Positions 27,373 through 36,998 are shown, numbered from the stretch's first letter. The stretch is 64,000 nucleotides of DNA from Sphingobium terrigena (GCF_003591655.1 NZ_QVRA01000003.1:187139-251138); one strand, 5' to 3'. The notes: generated by a model from the letters alone, not told the origin. Translations and numbers: made by a program.

Positions 27373-28137
27373 ATGCGTATCCTGCTCACCAATGACGATG
27401 GCGTTCACGCCCCTGGCCTCAAAGTGCTGGAGGCCATCGCCCGGCAGTTTTCCGACGATATCTGGATCGTCGCGCCGAGCGAGGAGCAGTCGGGGGCTGG
27501 GCATAGCCTGACGCTGACCCGGCCGTTGCGCATTCGCAAACATGGCGAGCAGCATTATAGCGTCACCGGCACGCCGACCGATGCGGTGATGATGGCGGTG
27601 GGGCATTTGATGAAGGATGCGCGGCCCGACCTGATCCTGTCGGGCGTCAATCGCGGGGCCAATCTGGCCGAGGATGTCACCTATTCCGGCACCGTCGCAG
27701 CCGCGATGGAGGGCGCGATTTCGGGGATCAGGTCGATCGCGCTGAGCCAGGTCTATGCGCGCGAGGGAATGGGTGATGCCGTGCCATTCGCCGCCGCGCA
27801 GGCGTGGGGGGCGAAGGCGATTGCGCCGCTGATCGCCATGCCGCCATCGCGCCGGATGCTGTTCAACGTCAACTTTCCTGCGATAGAGCCGGACGCGGTC
27901 AAGGGCATTCGCGTCGTGCGGCAGGGCTTCCATGATGTCGATCGCACGAAGATTGTCGAAGGCACCGACCCGCGCGGTTACCGCTATTATTGGTTCAGCC
28001 TGGGCAGCAGCGACGCGGTGCCGGAGGGGAGCGATCTGGCGGCGATCGCGCAGGATTATGTCACGGTCACGCCGCTCCACTATGATCTGACGCAGGACAG
28101 CGCGATGGCGGCGACGGCGGCGGCGTTCGGGCAATAA
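27373..28137 (+). CDS. surE: 5'/3'-nucleotidase SurE
   Basis: A 254-residue SurE phosphatase. The metal site begins MRILLTNDDGVHAPG (Asp8, Asp9), followed by APSEEQSGAGHSLT, and the remaining conserved Asn in SGVNRGANLAEDVTYSGTVA. SurE removes phosphate from nucleoside 5'- and 3'-monophosphates and is linked to stationary-phase survival. In many Proteobacteria pcm follows surE; here the next gene is directly the LysM/M23 lipoprotein. Confidence 0.95.
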   Translation: MRILLTNDDGVHAPGLKVLEAIARQFSDDIWIVAPSEEQSGAGHSLTLTRPLRIRKHGEQHYSVTGTPTDAVMMAVGHLMKDARPDLILSGVNRGANLAEDVTYSGTVAAAMEGAISGIRSIALSQVYAREGMGDAVPFAAAQAWGAKAIAPLIAMPPSRRMLFNVNFPAIEPDAVKGIRVVRQGFHDVDRTKIVEGTDPRGYRYYWFSLGSSDAVPEGSDLAAIAQDYVTVTPLHYDLTQDSAMAATAAAFGQ

Positions 28138-28182
28138 AGGCAGGGGGTGGCAAGCGCGGCGCGATGCGATAGACAGGCAGGG

Positions 28183-29229
28183 ATGCAACGATCGTCCCTT
28201 CATGCCGCCCTGCTGCTCGCCCCGCTGCTGCTGGCTGGCTGCATCCCCGTTGAGACGACGCCGGGCCGCAACGATACCCCCCCGCCTCGGCTGGACGCTG
28301 ATGCGTCCGCCGTCGAACTGGTCGAGGCGGAACCGGTATGGACCGCGCAGCAGGTTGTCGCCAATGCGCAGAGCGTCACCGGCTCCATCTATGTCGTCCA
28401 GCCCGGCGATACGCTGCGCGGCATCGGCAATCGCAGCGGTGCCGGATCGGAAGCGATCGCGCGCGCCAATGGGCTGACGCCGCCCTTCGCCATTCGCGTC
28501 GGTCAGAAGCTGACGATACCCGGCGGCCGCTATCATCTGGTGGCGGAGGGGGAGACGGGGATTGCGATCGCATCCGCCTATGGCGTGGCGTGGAGCCGGA
28601 TCGTGACGGCCAACGGGTTGAGCGAACCCTTCATGCTGCGGCGGGGCCAGCGACTGTTGCTGCCGGGCGACGCACCAGTGGCCGCGCCGGACCTGGAGCA
28701 GCGCGCCGCCGCTTTCCGCATCGATATTGACGATGTGCTGACCGGCGGCCAGCCTGCTGCGGCGGAAAATGCGCCGGTGGCCGTCGCATCGTCCCAGCCG
28801 CGCCCGCTGCCGACCAATGTGCCGATCGCCCAGCCCGCCAGCTTTACCGGCCGTTTCGCCTGGCCGGTCAAGGGCACGCTGCTATCGCGCTTTGGCCCCG
28901 GCGAGAGTGGCGCGAAGAACAATGGCATCGACATTGGCGTTCCGGCCGGCACCCCCATCCGAGCCACGGCGGACGGCGTCGTGGCCTATGCCGGTGACCG
29001 GGTGGCGGTGTTTGGCGGGCTGGTGCTGATCAACCATGGCAGCGGCTGGGTAAGCGCCTATGGCCATGCCAGCCGCGTCGATGTCGTGCGCGGGCAGAAA
29101 ATAACGCGCGGCCAGATTGTCGGCCTGACCGGCGATACCGGCTATGCCAGCCAGCCCAAGCTGCATTTCGAACTGCGCAAGGACCGGGTGCCGGTAAACC
29201 CAATACCGCAATTGCCGTCCGCACCATGA
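28183..29229 (+). CDS. nlpD: NlpD-like LysM/M23 lipoprotein, degenerate catalytic site
   Basis: A 348-residue lipoprotein: signal with lipobox LLLAGC (Cys near residue 17), two LysM-type segments (YVVQPGDTLRGIGNRSG near 67 and YHLVAEGETGIAIASAYGV near 117), and a C-terminal LytM/M23 domain. In active M23 enzymes the metal site is H-x3-D and HxH; here these read NNGIDIG and KLHFEL, so the first His is Asn and the HxH is incomplete. That is the pattern of NlpD/EnvC activators of cell-division amidases rather than of an endopeptidase. ATG 28183 is chosen because it opens the lipoprotein signal. It overlaps the next gene by ATGA. Confidence 0.88.
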   Translation: MQRSSLHAALLLAPLLLAGCIPVETTPGRNDTPPPRLDADASAVELVEAEPVWTAQQVVANAQSVTGSIYVVQPGDTLRGIGNRSGAGSEAIARANGLTPPFAIRVGQKLTIPGGRYHLVAEGETGIAIASAYGVAWSRIVTANGLSEPFMLRRGQRLLLPGDAPVAAPDLEQRAAAFRIDIDDVLTGGQPAAAENAPVAVASSQPRPLPTNVPIAQPASFTGRFAWPVKGTLLSRFGPGESGAKNNGIDIGVPAGTPIRATADGVVAYAGDRVAVFGGLVLINHGSGWVSAYGHASRVDVVRGQKITRGQIVGLTGDTGYASQPKLHFELRKDRVPVNPIPQLPSAP

Positions 29230-30281
29230 GGGTGGACCGGGCGGCGTCGCGATCGACCGAAGGTTTCCTGCGGCGGCGATCGTCCATGCCGATGTGGGTG
29301 GATTTAAGCTGGCGCGTGGCGCTGGTCGTGGGTTTGATCAGCCTGGTGCTGCTGCTCCACTGGATCGGGCGCGATGGGCTGAAGGACAATCTCGACAATC
29401 ATATCAGCTTTGTCGATGTGCTCTATTTCACCACCGTCACCGTGACGACGGTGGGTTATGGCGACATTGTGCCAGTGACGCCCGAAGCGCGCCTGTTCGA
29501 ATCGCTGTTCGTCACGCCGATCCGGCTGTTCGTGTGGCTCATTTTCCTTGGCACAGCCTATTCGCTTTTCCTCCGCAACATCCTCTACAGGTGGCGCATG
29601 GCCCGCATACAAGCCGATCTGCACAATCACATCATCGTCACCGGCTTTGGCACCAGCGGGCAGGAAGCGGTGCATGAATTGCTGGCGCGCGGCACCGACC
29701 CGCGCGAGATTGTGGTGATCGACGGCAGCGAGCAGGCGCTGGAACTGGCCGAGGCGCAGGGGTGCAATATCTTGTGCGGCGATTCAACCCGCGACCGGAC
29801 ATTGAAGGACGTGGCGATCCACCGCGCGCGCAGCATGATCGTATCGGCCGGGCGCGACGATACGTCGATCCTGATCACGCTGACCGCCCGGCACCTCGCC
29901 CCGCGCCTGCCGATCAGCATCGTGGTGCGCAACGAGGATAACGAGCTGCCCGCGCGGCAGGCGGGCGCGACCACGGTGATCAATCCGGTCAGCTTTGCCG
30001 GGCTGCTGTTGGCGGGCAGCACCAGCGGCAAGCATATCGCCGATTATATGGCCGATTTGGCCGCGTCGGGTGGGCGGGTGAAACTCAATGAGCGGTTCGT
30101 GAAGCCGCAGGAGATTGGCGGGCCATTGTCGGCGATTTCCACCGGCCTTGGCGTGCGTGTCTATCGTGACGATCGGCCCATCGGCTTCTGGGAGGAAGGC
30201 GCACGGCAACTCCAGACCGGCGATCTGATCATCGAGATTGTCGAGGGTGATGGCGTCCGGGAGAGCCGCAAACTCGACTGA
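29226..30281 (+). CDS. Potassium channel protein with RCK/TrkA-N domain
   Basis: A 351-residue protein with two membrane helices (about residues 28-47 and 90-113) around a pore loop bearing the K+ selectivity filter TTVGYGD near residue 79, followed by a cytoplasmic TrkA-N (RCK) domain: [15 protein letters not shown] (nucleotide-binding glycines) and [19 protein letters not shown]. The C-terminal 80 residues resemble a TrkA-C-type sensor. It would form a gated tetrameric potassium channel. Its start overlaps the NlpD-like stop (ATGA), an unusual operon partner. Confidence 0.88.
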   Translation: MRVDRAASRSTEGFLRRRSSMPMWVDLSWRVALVVGLISLVLLLHWIGRDGLKDNLDNHISFVDVLYFTTVTVTTVGYGDIVPVTPEARLFESLFVTPIRLFVWLIFLGTAYSLFLRNILYRWRMARIQADLHNHIIVTGFGTSGQEAVHELLARGTDPREIVVIDGSEQALELAEAQGCNILCGDSTRDRTLKDVAIHRARSMIVSAGRDDTSILITLTARHLAPRLPISIVVRNEDNELPARQAGATTVINPVSFAGLLLAGSTSGKHIADYMADLAASGGRVKLNERFVKPQEIGGPLSAISTGLGVRVYRDDRPIGFWEEGARQLQTGDLIIEIVEGDGVRESRKLD

Positions 30282-30343
30282 TTGGACCGCTGGAACAGCG
30301 TTGCGTGACATTCCGCGCAAAAATCCCTATGTGCGCGACCATC

Positions 30344-31711
30344 ATGGCAACCAAATTTCCTGACGCGCCGAAGATCGGCATGGTTTCGCTCGGCTGTCCG
30401 AAAAACCTGGTCGATAGCGAACGCATCCTGACCAAGCTGCGCTCCGACGGCTATCAGATGTCGCCCGACTATGCCGGGGCGGACGTCGTGCTGGTCAACA
30501 CATGCGGCTTTCTCGATTCGGCGAAGGAGGAATCGCTGGAGGCCATTGGCGAGGCGATAGCCGAAAATGGCCGCGTCATCGTGACGGGCTGCATGGGCGA
30601 CGAGGCGGAACTGATCCGCGCGAAATTCCCGCAAGTGCTGGCCGTCACCGGCGCGCATCAATATGAGCAGGTCGTCAACGCGGTGCATGACGCATCGCCG
30701 CCCGTCCCCAACGCCTTTGTCGATCTGGTCCCCGAAGGCGGGCTGAAACTGACGCCGCGCCATTACAGCTATTTGAAGATTTCAGAAGGCTGCAACCATC
30801 GCTGTTCCTTCTGCATCATCCCCTCGATCCGGGGCGATCTGGTGTCGCGACGGATCGACGCGGTGCTGCGTGAGGCGGAGAAACTGGTTCACGCCGGAAC
30901 CAAGGAATTGCTGGTCATCAGCCAGGATACGTCCGCCTATGGCGTCGATACCCTGCATGAAAGCCGGTCGTGGAAGGGCCGTGATGTCCGCGCGCATATG
31001 ACCGACATGGCGCGCGAACTGGGGCAGTTGCGCACGGCGGAGGGGCGCGCGCCCTGGGTGCGGCTCCACTATGTCTATCCCTACCCCCATGTCGATCATG
31101 TCATCCCGCTGATGGCCGACGGGCTGCTGACCCCCTATCTCGACATTCCCTTCCAGCACGCCGCGCCCACCATATTGAAGGCGATGAAGCGCCCGGCCAA
31201 CGAAGCCAAGGTGCTGGACCGCATTCATAAATGGCGCGCGATCTGCCCCGACATCACGATCCGATCGACCTTCGTGGTCGGCTTCCCCGGCGAGACGGAG
31301 GCGGATTTCCAATATCTGCTCGACTGGCTGGACGAGGCGCAGCTTGACCGCGTCGGCGCGTTCCGCTTCGAGCCGGTCGAGGGTGCGGCGGCCAACTTGC
31401 TTGACGGCGCTTTGCCCGAAGAGGTCAAGGAAGAACGCTATCAGCGGATCATGGAAAAAACCGCCGCGATCAGCGCCGCCAAGCTCGCGGCCAAGGTCGG
31501 GCGTGTGCTGCCGGTGATCGTCGATGAAGTGGGCGAGCCGGACGAAGAGGATGGCTCGATCGGCGCGACCGCGCGCTCACAGGCTGACGCCCCGGAAATC
31601 GACGGCAATGTGTTCCTGCGCGATGTCGGCGAAGGGCGGAAGGCTGGCGACATGTTCGACGTGATGATCGAGGATGCCGACGAGCATGATCTGTACGGGG
31701 TGCCGGTTTAG
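30344..31711 (+). CDS. rimO: Ribosomal protein S12 methylthiotransferase RimO
   Basis: A 455-residue radical-SAM enzyme that methylthiolates the conserved aspartate of ribosomal protein S12. The N-terminal domain starts [20 protein letters not shown] with the first cluster cysteines, followed by [13 protein letters not shown] and TGCMGDEAE. The radical-SAM motif is [17 protein letters not shown] (CxxxCxxC), and the C-terminal 80 residues form the TRAM domain. The frame is open to 30305, but relatives begin at MAT, and ATG 30344 fits. Single gene, 62 bases after the channel gene. Confidence 0.95.
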   Translation: MATKFPDAPKIGMVSLGCPKNLVDSERILTKLRSDGYQMSPDYAGADVVLVNTCGFLDSAKEESLEAIGEAIAENGRVIVTGCMGDEAELIRAKFPQVLAVTGAHQYEQVVNAVHDASPPVPNAFVDLVPEGGLKLTPRHYSYLKISEGCNHRCSFCIIPSIRGDLVSRRIDAVLREAEKLVHAGTKELLVISQDTSAYGVDTLHESRSWKGRDVRAHMTDMARELGQLRTAEGRAPWVRLHYVYPYPHVDHVIPLMADGLLTPYLDIPFQHAAPTILKAMKRPANEAKVLDRIHKWRAICPDITIRSTFVVGFPGETEADFQYLLDWLDEAQLDRVGAFRFEPVEGAAANLLDGALPEEVKEERYQRIMEKTAAISAAKLAAKVGRVLPVIVDEVGEPDEEDGSIGATARSQADAPEIDGNVFLRDVGEGRKAGDMFDVMIEDADEHDLYGVPV

Positions 31712-31723
31712 GGGCATACGCTC

Positions 31724-31812
31724 CGTCATCCCGGCGAGAGCCGGGATCTCCCTTCTTCTGGTTCGAGTGGATCAAGAAAAGCGGGATCCCAGCATTCGCT
31801 GGGATGACGGAC
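31724..31812. repeat. Palindromic intergenic repeat, family D (cgtcatcccggcgagagccggg)
   Basis: The left arm cgtcatcccggcgagagccg ends with gggatctcc; the right arm is gggatcccagcattcgctgg then gatgacgg, so outer arms pair (ccgtcatccc with gggatgacgg) around inner hairpins. It lies between converging rimO and the DUF3298 gene. Confidence 0.65.
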
Positions 31813-31813
31813 G

Positions 31814-32668
31814 CTAATTAATCGCCACAAACCCGTCCTGATACTCGGTCTTGATCGCCTTGCGCATCGCGGCATCGACCGGCAGCGCGACCTCATACGT
31901 CCCTTCCGCATAGGGCCCGGCGCTATAGGGGCCGACCACGACGGTGACGCCGTCGATCAGCTTGCCGTCCTTTGACGTCAGCACCAGCACCTGCTCCATC
32001 GGGTCGATGCACTGGGTAAATTCATCGTCACCCCGCACCACCGGCGCGCCGCGTTTTTCCGCGCGTTGCTTGTCCAGTTCGGCGCAGAAGCGGTCGCGGA
32101 TGGCGGCGGCGAAGGCCGCAGGCGTGGTCATCACCGCCTTGACGCTGGTTTCGCGGCTGCGCGCCTTGTCCCATAGCAAGCTGTCATAGCCGGTCATGCC
32201 ATGCGCGCCGCCAGTAAAGACATAGGTTTGCGACTGGAGCGCCAGAAAGCGCGGGGTGTCGGCGGAGACGCTCCACTCTGTTTCCAGACTATGCGCGTGG
32301 AAGGGGAAGCCTGATTCTTTCGCCGCCGCGCTATCCTCCTTCGCCATTTTCAGCGCATCGGCCTTCGATGTCGCCAATTGCTTGCCGAATTTGTCCACCA
32401 GCGCGGGGATGGCGGCCGCCTGCGCCGGATAGGCATAGGCGAACTCCAGCAACGCGCTTTTGTCCTTTTGCGCAAAGGGCTTGGCGGGGGGAGCCGGTGG
32501 CGGCGTGCCGACCATCTTGTCAGCGAAGCGGGACGCCGCGACATTGGCCGCCGCGTTGCCGCTACCCTCCTCCTGCGAGGGGGTGCAGGCGACCAAGAGC
32601 ATCGCGGCGATACCCAACAGCCCCGCCGACCGGGCCAGCTCCCTGTATCGCATCAGTCTGCGCCGCAT
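31814..32668 (-). CDS. DUF4163/DUF3298-type lipoprotein
   Basis: A 284-residue lipoprotein with lipobox MLLVACTPS (Cys near residue 28), a short linker, and a C-terminal part (TYVFTGGAHGMTGYDSLLWD, then LVLTSKDGKLIDGVTVVVGP YSAGPYAEG in two blocks) typical of the DUF4163+DUF3298 pair found in PdaC/RsiV-like extracytoplasmic proteins. The family includes peptidoglycan- and lysozyme-related binders, but this protein's target is unknown. Its ATG 32668 overlaps the upstream 66-residue gene (ATGA). Confidence 0.76.
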   Translation of the reverse strand: MRRRLMRYRELARSAGLLGIAAMLLVACTPSQEEGSGNAAANVAASRFADKMVGTPPPAPPAKPFAQKDKSALLEFAYAYPAQAAAIPALVDKFGKQLATSKADALKMAKEDSAAAKESGFPFHAHSLETEWSVSADTPRFLALQSQTYVFTGGAHGMTGYDSLLWDKARSRETSVKAVMTTPAAFAAAIRDRFCAELDKQRAEKRGAPVVRGDDEFTQCIDPMEQVLVLTSKDGKLIDGVTVVVGPYSAGPYAEGTYEVALPVDAAMRKAIKTEYQDGFVAIN

Positions 32669-32868
32669 CAGTGCGCCCGTGCAGCGCGGCAGCGTTCGCC
32701 GATCGCCTTGCGCGCATAGTCGCTTTGCAGCGCCTGCCCGGCATTGGGCCAGCCTTCGGCGATCAGCGCCTGTTCGACGGCATGGCCATTGTCGAAATGG
32801 CCGCTCTCCGCCAGCGCATAAGCGCGGGCGCGGGCGGCCTGGAGGCCGCGGTCATCGGAATGAATCAT
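32668..32868 (-). CDS. Small conserved protein upstream of the DUF3298 lipoprotein, unknown function
   Basis: A 66-residue protein beginning MIHSDDRGLQAARARAYALA and ending RKAIGERCRAARAH, mostly helical, no signal peptide. AGGAGAG lies directly upstream of ATG 32868, an excellent ribosome site. It is translationally coupled to the DUF3298 lipoprotein. I do not recognise the family. Confidence 0.65.
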   Translation of the reverse strand: MIHSDDRGLQAARARAYALAESGHFDNGHAVEQALIAEGWPNAGQALQSDYARKAIGERCRAARAH

Positions 32869-33012
32869 CGTCTCTCTCCTTGGCATTTTGTGATGGGAAT
32901 GAAGCTAGGCCTCACCGGCGCGGGACGCAAATGGGGAAAGGGCGACATGTGCGATGCAGGCGATGCAATTTCGTACTTTCCATCACTTGCGCCTTTCTCC
33001 TACACCCACGCC

Positions 33013-34407
33013 ATGACCGATTATTCAGCCTTGCTCAAAGCCGACAACAAGCAACCCGCCCGTTCGATCCAGCTGATCGAGGCGACAGGCTATGACGATT
33101 GGCTGGCGACCCAGCCGGAGCGGGTCCGCACGATCGTGGCGGCGCAGAAATTTCAGGGCAAGCCGGGCGAACAGGCGATCGTGCCGGGCGAGGCTGCGGG
33201 CGACTGGTGGGTGGTGGCCGGTATCACCAGCAAGGCCGCGCCCGGTCCCTGGTGTCTTGCAAAACTCGCAGAGACCTTGCCCGAAGGCACATATCGGCTG
33301 GCGGAAGGATCACCCGATGCAGCGGCCCTGGGCTGGCTGACGGCGCATTACCGGTTCGACCGTTATCGCAAGGAGGATGGCACCGTCGGGCCGCGCGTGC
33401 TGCTGACCAGCGACGTCGCGCGGATCGAGGCGACCGTGCAACTGGCGCAGGCGATCGCGCTGGTGCGCGACCTCGTCAACACGCCCGCCGCTGACATGGG
33501 ACCGGCCGATCTGGAAACAGCGGTGGCGCAAGTCGGCAAGGCGTTCGGGGCCAGCGTCAGCACGACGCGCGGCGATGCGCTGGAACAGGGTTATCCGATG
33601 ATCCACGCCGTGGGCAAGGCAGCGGACAAGAGCTTTGCCCCGCGCCTGATCGAACTGACATGGGGTGATCCCGCCGCGCCGCGCATCGCGATCGTTGGCA
33701 AGGGTATCTGCTTCGACAGCGGCGGGCTTGACATCAAGCCATCGTCTGGGATGCGGCTGATGAAGAAGGATATGGGCGGCGCGGCTCATGCGCTGGCGCT
33801 GGCGCAGCTGATCATGGGGGCGCGGCTGCCGGTGCGGCTGCACCTGCTGATCCCGGCGGCGGAAAATGCGATCAGCGGCAATGCCTTCCGCCCCGGCGAC
33901 ATATTGCAGACGCGCAAGGGGCTGACGGTAGAGATTGGCAATACCGATGCCGAAGGACGGCTGGTGCTGGGCGACGCGCTGACCCGCGCGGGGGAGGAAA
34001 AGCCGGAACTGATCATCGACTATGCCACGCTGACCGGCGCGGCGCGGGTGGCGGTGGGGCCGGACCTGCCCGCTTTGTTTGCCAATGACGAGCAACTCGC
34101 GGCGGAGATGGCGGCTGCGGGCGCAGCGGTCGACGACCCGACCTGGCGGCTGCCCTTGTGGGATGGCTATGCCGACATGCTCAAATCCGACATTGCCGAC
34201 ATCAACAATGCGGGCGAAGGCGGCTTTGCCGGCGCGATCACGGCTGCGCTGTTCCTCAAGCGCTTCGTGCCGGACGATGTGGCCTGGCTGCATCTGGATA
34301 CATTCGCCTGGCGACCGGCGGCGAAGCCGGGTCGCGCCAAGGGCGGCGAGGCGCTGGGATTGCGTGCGGTTTTCCGCCTGTTGCAGCAGCGCTACGGGCG
34401 CGATTGA
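33013..34407 (+). CDS. Leucyl aminopeptidase family (M17) protein
   Basis: A 464-residue M17 metallopeptidase that removes N-terminal residues from peptides in the cytoplasm. The N-terminal domain is variable; the catalytic C-terminal domain has GKGICFDSGGLDIKPSSGMR and KKDMGGAA (metal and active-site Lys region), and the M17 signature NTDAEGRLVLGDALT. The two metals would bind at these Asp, Lys and Glu residues. I start at ATG 33013 (MTDYSALLKADN); the frame is open far upstream without protein character. It is divergent from the 66-residue gene. Confidence 0.92.
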   Translation: MTDYSALLKADNKQPARSIQLIEATGYDDWLATQPERVRTIVAAQKFQGKPGEQAIVPGEAAGDWWVVAGITSKAAPGPWCLAKLAETLPEGTYRLAEGSPDAAALGWLTAHYRFDRYRKEDGTVGPRVLLTSDVARIEATVQLAQAIALVRDLVNTPAADMGPADLETAVAQVGKAFGASVSTTRGDALEQGYPMIHAVGKAADKSFAPRLIELTWGDPAAPRIAIVGKGICFDSGGLDIKPSSGMRLMKKDMGGAAHALALAQLIMGARLPVRLHLLIPAAENAISGNAFRPGDILQTRKGLTVEIGNTDAEGRLVLGDALTRAGEEKPELIIDYATLTGAARVAVGPDLPALFANDEQLAAEMAAAGAAVDDPTWRLPLWDGYADMLKSDIADINNAGEGGFAGAITAALFLKRFVPDDVAWLHLDTFAWRPAAKPGRAKGGEALGLRAVFRLLQQRYGRD

Positions 34408-34468
34408 CTCCAGCACGATTGTACCCAGCCGTTACGCAACCGGATTGGCCATCGTGCGTTAAGGCCAC

Positions 34469-34876
34469 ATGAACGCTCATCCAGCCACAGATCATTCGCC
34501 CGCAATCGACCGGCCCGGCCTGTTGCCGCTGACTCACTGGATGCGCACCCTGGTCGATTATGTCCGGTCGGGGAAACCTGACCTGACCAACCGCCAGATG
34601 GCATTGATGATGACCGTTTATATCGGCGAAGGGCCTCATACGGTGCGCGGCCTGGCCGAAGCGCTGCATGTGTCAAAACCCGTGATCACCCGCGCCCTGA
34701 ACAAATTATCGGCGCTCGGCTACCTTCGCCGTGAGCGCGATGTGAGCGACCGGCGCAATATTTTCATCACCCGGACCCCCAAAGGGGCGGAATTTCTTGA
34801 CGCCTTTCACCTTTTCATCGCAGGAACCGCGCGCGATGACAGGTATGAACAGCCCCGCGCGGAACGGACCGCCTGA
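34469..34876 (+). CDS. MarR-family transcriptional regulator
   Basis: A 135-residue winged-helix protein: NRQMALMMTVYIGEGPHTVR near residues 43-62, then GLAEALHVSKPVITRALNKL (recognition helix) and the wing LGYLRRERDVSDRRNIFITR with the conserved Asp-Arg-Arg. MarR proteins bind DNA as dimers and often respond to small molecules. The gene's last 41 bases overlap, out of frame, the start of the NlpC/P60 gene, so the two are co-transcribed. Its target is not evident. Confidence 0.85.
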   Translation: MNAHPATDHSPAIDRPGLLPLTHWMRTLVDYVRSGKPDLTNRQMALMMTVYIGEGPHTVRGLAEALHVSKPVITRALNKLSALGYLRRERDVSDRRNIFITRTPKGAEFLDAFHLFIAGTARDDRYEQPRAERTA

Positions 34877-35744
34877 AAGAACCCGCTTCAAGCTGGACGG
34901 GCGTTCCGTCGCGCTCGACCGCCGCATCCATGCCGCGCGCGGCGACCTGGCCGACCTGGCATTGGCTGGCACATTATTTTCCGCCCATTATGCCCGCGCC
35001 GTCGCCCTCACCTGCGTTGCGCCCGGCACGCCTATCCTGAGCGCGCCATCGGCGAGCGGAGAAGCGGTCAGCGAATTGCTGCGCGGCGAGACATTCCATG
35101 CGCTGGACGTGATGACCGACTGGGCCTGGGGCTTTTGCGGGCATGACGGCTATGTCGGCTATATCAGGCGCGAAGCACTGGACGTGCTGGAACCTGTCAG
35201 CCACCGGATCATTGCCGAGACCGCGCCTTTGTTCCGCGCGCCAGACATCAAGGCACCGATCGCCGATTATTGGCCGGGCGGCGCGCTGTTTTCGGGGGAG
35301 GCGGAGGATGGCTTCATCGCCTGCGCCGAAGGCTTCATCCATGCGCGCCACGCCGCCCCGCTCGACGCCCCTGCGGCGGACTGGGTCGCGGTGGCGGAGC
35401 GTTATCTGGGCCAGCCCTATGTCTGGGGCGGGCGCGGGCATCGCGGCATCGACTGTTCGGGGCTGGTGCAGGTGGCGCTGGGCCAATGCGGCCTGTCCGT
35501 GCCTCGCGACACCGACCTGCAATGCGAAGGGATCGGCAATCCGATCGACAGCGACGCCGTCTTGCAGCGCGGCGATATCCTCTTCTTCCCCCGCCATGTC
35601 GGCATCATGATCGACGGCAAGACGCTGCTCCACGCCAATGCGCACTGGATGGCGGTAGTCGCCGAGCCGCTGGTCGATGTGGTCGCGCGGCTGGCCGGGG
35701 ACCATGCCCAACCCATCATCGCGCGGCGGAGGATCGGCGCATGA
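34836..35744 (+). CDS. NlpC/P60 (C40) cell-wall peptidase with SH3-type domain
   Basis: A 302-residue protein. An N-terminal SH3b-like region (LSAPSASGEAVSELLRGETF, then GYVGYIRREALD) precedes an NlpC/P60 domain with catalytic Cys in GHRGIDCSGLVQVAL and His in FFPRHVGIMIDGK. The family cuts gamma-D-Glu-diaminopimelate-type bonds in peptidoglycan. No signal peptide is visible, as in the related YgiM/EntD-like dipeptidyl-peptidase VI forms that recycle wall peptides in the cytoplasm. The ATG 34836 start overlaps marR, and its TGA overlaps argC (ATGA). Confidence 0.85.
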   Translation: MTGMNSPARNGPPERTRFKLDGRSVALDRRIHAARGDLADLALAGTLFSAHYARAVALTCVAPGTPILSAPSASGEAVSELLRGETFHALDVMTDWAWGFCGHDGYVGYIRREALDVLEPVSHRIIAETAPLFRAPDIKAPIADYWPGGALFSGEAEDGFIACAEGFIHARHAAPLDAPAADWVAVAERYLGQPYVWGGRGHRGIDCSGLVQVALGQCGLSVPRDTDLQCEGIGNPIDSDAVLQRGDILFFPRHVGIMIDGKTLLHANAHWMAVVAEPLVDVVARLAGDHAQPIIARRRIGA

Positions 35745-36685
35745 CCACACAGGTTTTCATCGACGGCGGCCATGGCACCACCGGCATCGAAATCGCCGAC
35801 CGGCTGGCCGGACGTCCTGAACTCTCGCTGATCCGGCTGGACGAAAAGGATCGCAAGGATGCAGGCGCGCGCCGCGATGCGCTGAACGCCGCGGACGTCG
35901 TGATCCTGTGCCTACCCGACGATGCCGCGCGCGAAGCCGTGGCGCTGATCGACAATGACCGCACCTGTGTGATCGACGCATCGACGGCGCATCGGGTGGC
36001 GGATGGCTGGACCTACGGCTTTCCCGAACTGGAGCCGGGGCATCGCGAGACGCTGGCCGCCAGCCGCTTCGTTGCCAATCCGGGTTGCTGGCCGACCGGC
36101 TTTCTGGCGCTGGTGCGGCCGCTGTCGCTCGCCGGGCTGCTGCCTGCCGACTGGCCGGTCACCGTATCGGGCGCGTCGGGCTATTCGGGCGGCGGCAAGG
36201 CGATGATCGCGGAATATGAAGGCGCAGGCGGCGCACCCACCGCGTTCCGCGCCTATGGCCTCAGCCTCGCGCACAAGCATGTGCCGGAAATGACGCGCTA
36301 TTCCGGCCTGACTCACGCGCCGCTTTTCGCGCCTGCTGTCGCCAACGCCTATCGCGGGATGCTGGTGGAAGTGCCGCTGCAATTGCACGCCATGCCCGGA
36401 GCGCCTGCACTGGCAGATGTTCATACCACGCTGGCGGCCGCCTATGCCGGATCGCCAATCGTCAGCGTTGCGCCGCTGGCCGACAGCGACGCCATGGGCG
36501 CAATCGAGCTGGAGCAGGTCGGCGCGACCGACCGGCTGCAACTCTTCGTGTTCGGCAATGCGACCAGTGGCCAGGCGCGGCTGGTCGCGGCGCTCGACAA
36601 TCTGGGCAAGGGTGCGGCAGGCGCGGCGGTGCAGAATCTCAATATTTTGGCGGGACTGCCTGAGACGGCGGGTCTGCGGCTTTAA
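35741..36685 (+). CDS. argC: N-acetyl-gamma-glutamyl-phosphate reductase (type 2 ArgC)
   Basis: A 314-residue NADP-dependent reductase of arginine synthesis, converting N-acetylglutamyl phosphate to the semialdehyde. The cofactor motif FIDGGHGTTGIEIA starts at residue 6, the catalytic Cys is in FVANPGCWPTGFLAL, and VSGASGYSGGGKAM carries the substrate loop. The 314-residue form is the short type common in Proteobacteria. It is coupled to the NlpC/P60 gene upstream (ATGA); there are no other arginine genes in the window. Confidence 0.95.
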   Translation: MTTQVFIDGGHGTTGIEIADRLAGRPELSLIRLDEKDRKDAGARRDALNAADVVILCLPDDAAREAVALIDNDRTCVIDASTAHRVADGWTYGFPELEPGHRETLAASRFVANPGCWPTGFLALVRPLSLAGLLPADWPVTVSGASGYSGGGKAMIAEYEGAGGAPTAFRAYGLSLAHKHVPEMTRYSGLTHAPLFAPAVANAYRGMLVEVPLQLHAMPGAPALADVHTTLAAAYAGSPIVSVAPLADSDAMGAIELEQVGATDRLQLFVFGNATSGQARLVAALDNLGKGAAGAAVQNLNILAGLPETAGLRL

Positions 36686-36690
36686 GCTTT

Positions 36691-36710
36691 CATCCGTTCG
36701 TTTCGAGCGG
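36691..36710. repeat. Half copy of repeat family A
   Basis: catccgttcgtttcgagcgg matches the left arm of the palindrome at 4903, but no right arm follows. It lies between converging argC and the next gene. Confidence 0.55.
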
Positions 36711-36722
36711 CTGTTGCCTAAA

Positions 36723-36998
36723 TCAGTGAATCGTCCCCAGCGGCTGGTCATAGGTCAGCAGCACGATGAGCCGTTCGATCTGCCGCCAGTGGCAGAAATG
36801 GATATGATTGCCCACGTCCAGACTGCGGTCGGCGCGCGCGGCAGCTTCGTATCCGGCATTGTCACCGAACAGCGCCATCAACTCGGCGGCATCCTCATAG
36901 CTCTTTCGACCCGAAAGATATGGCAACTGCATTGCGACCCCCATTTGTTTTTTTGGCGACATGTATTGGTTGGCTACCACCTTCAATCCCCGTGCCAT
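36723..36998 (-). CDS. Conserved hypothetical protein (MQLPYLSGRKSYEDAAELM)
   Basis: A 91-residue cytoplasmic protein with MQLPYLSGRKSYEDAAELMA and VGNHIHFCHWRQIERLIVLL, a pattern I associate with a small conserved family in sphingomonads, function unknown. The His-x-His-Phe-Cys-His cluster could bind a metal, but this is speculation. ATG 36998 has AAGG seven bases upstream; ATG 36932 with GGGGGT before it is also possible. It converges with argC. Confidence 0.6.
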   Translation of the reverse strand: MARGLKVVANQYMSPKKQMGVAMQLPYLSGRKSYEDAAELMALFGDNAGYEAAARADRSLDVGNHIHFCHWRQIERLIVLLTYDQPLGTIH

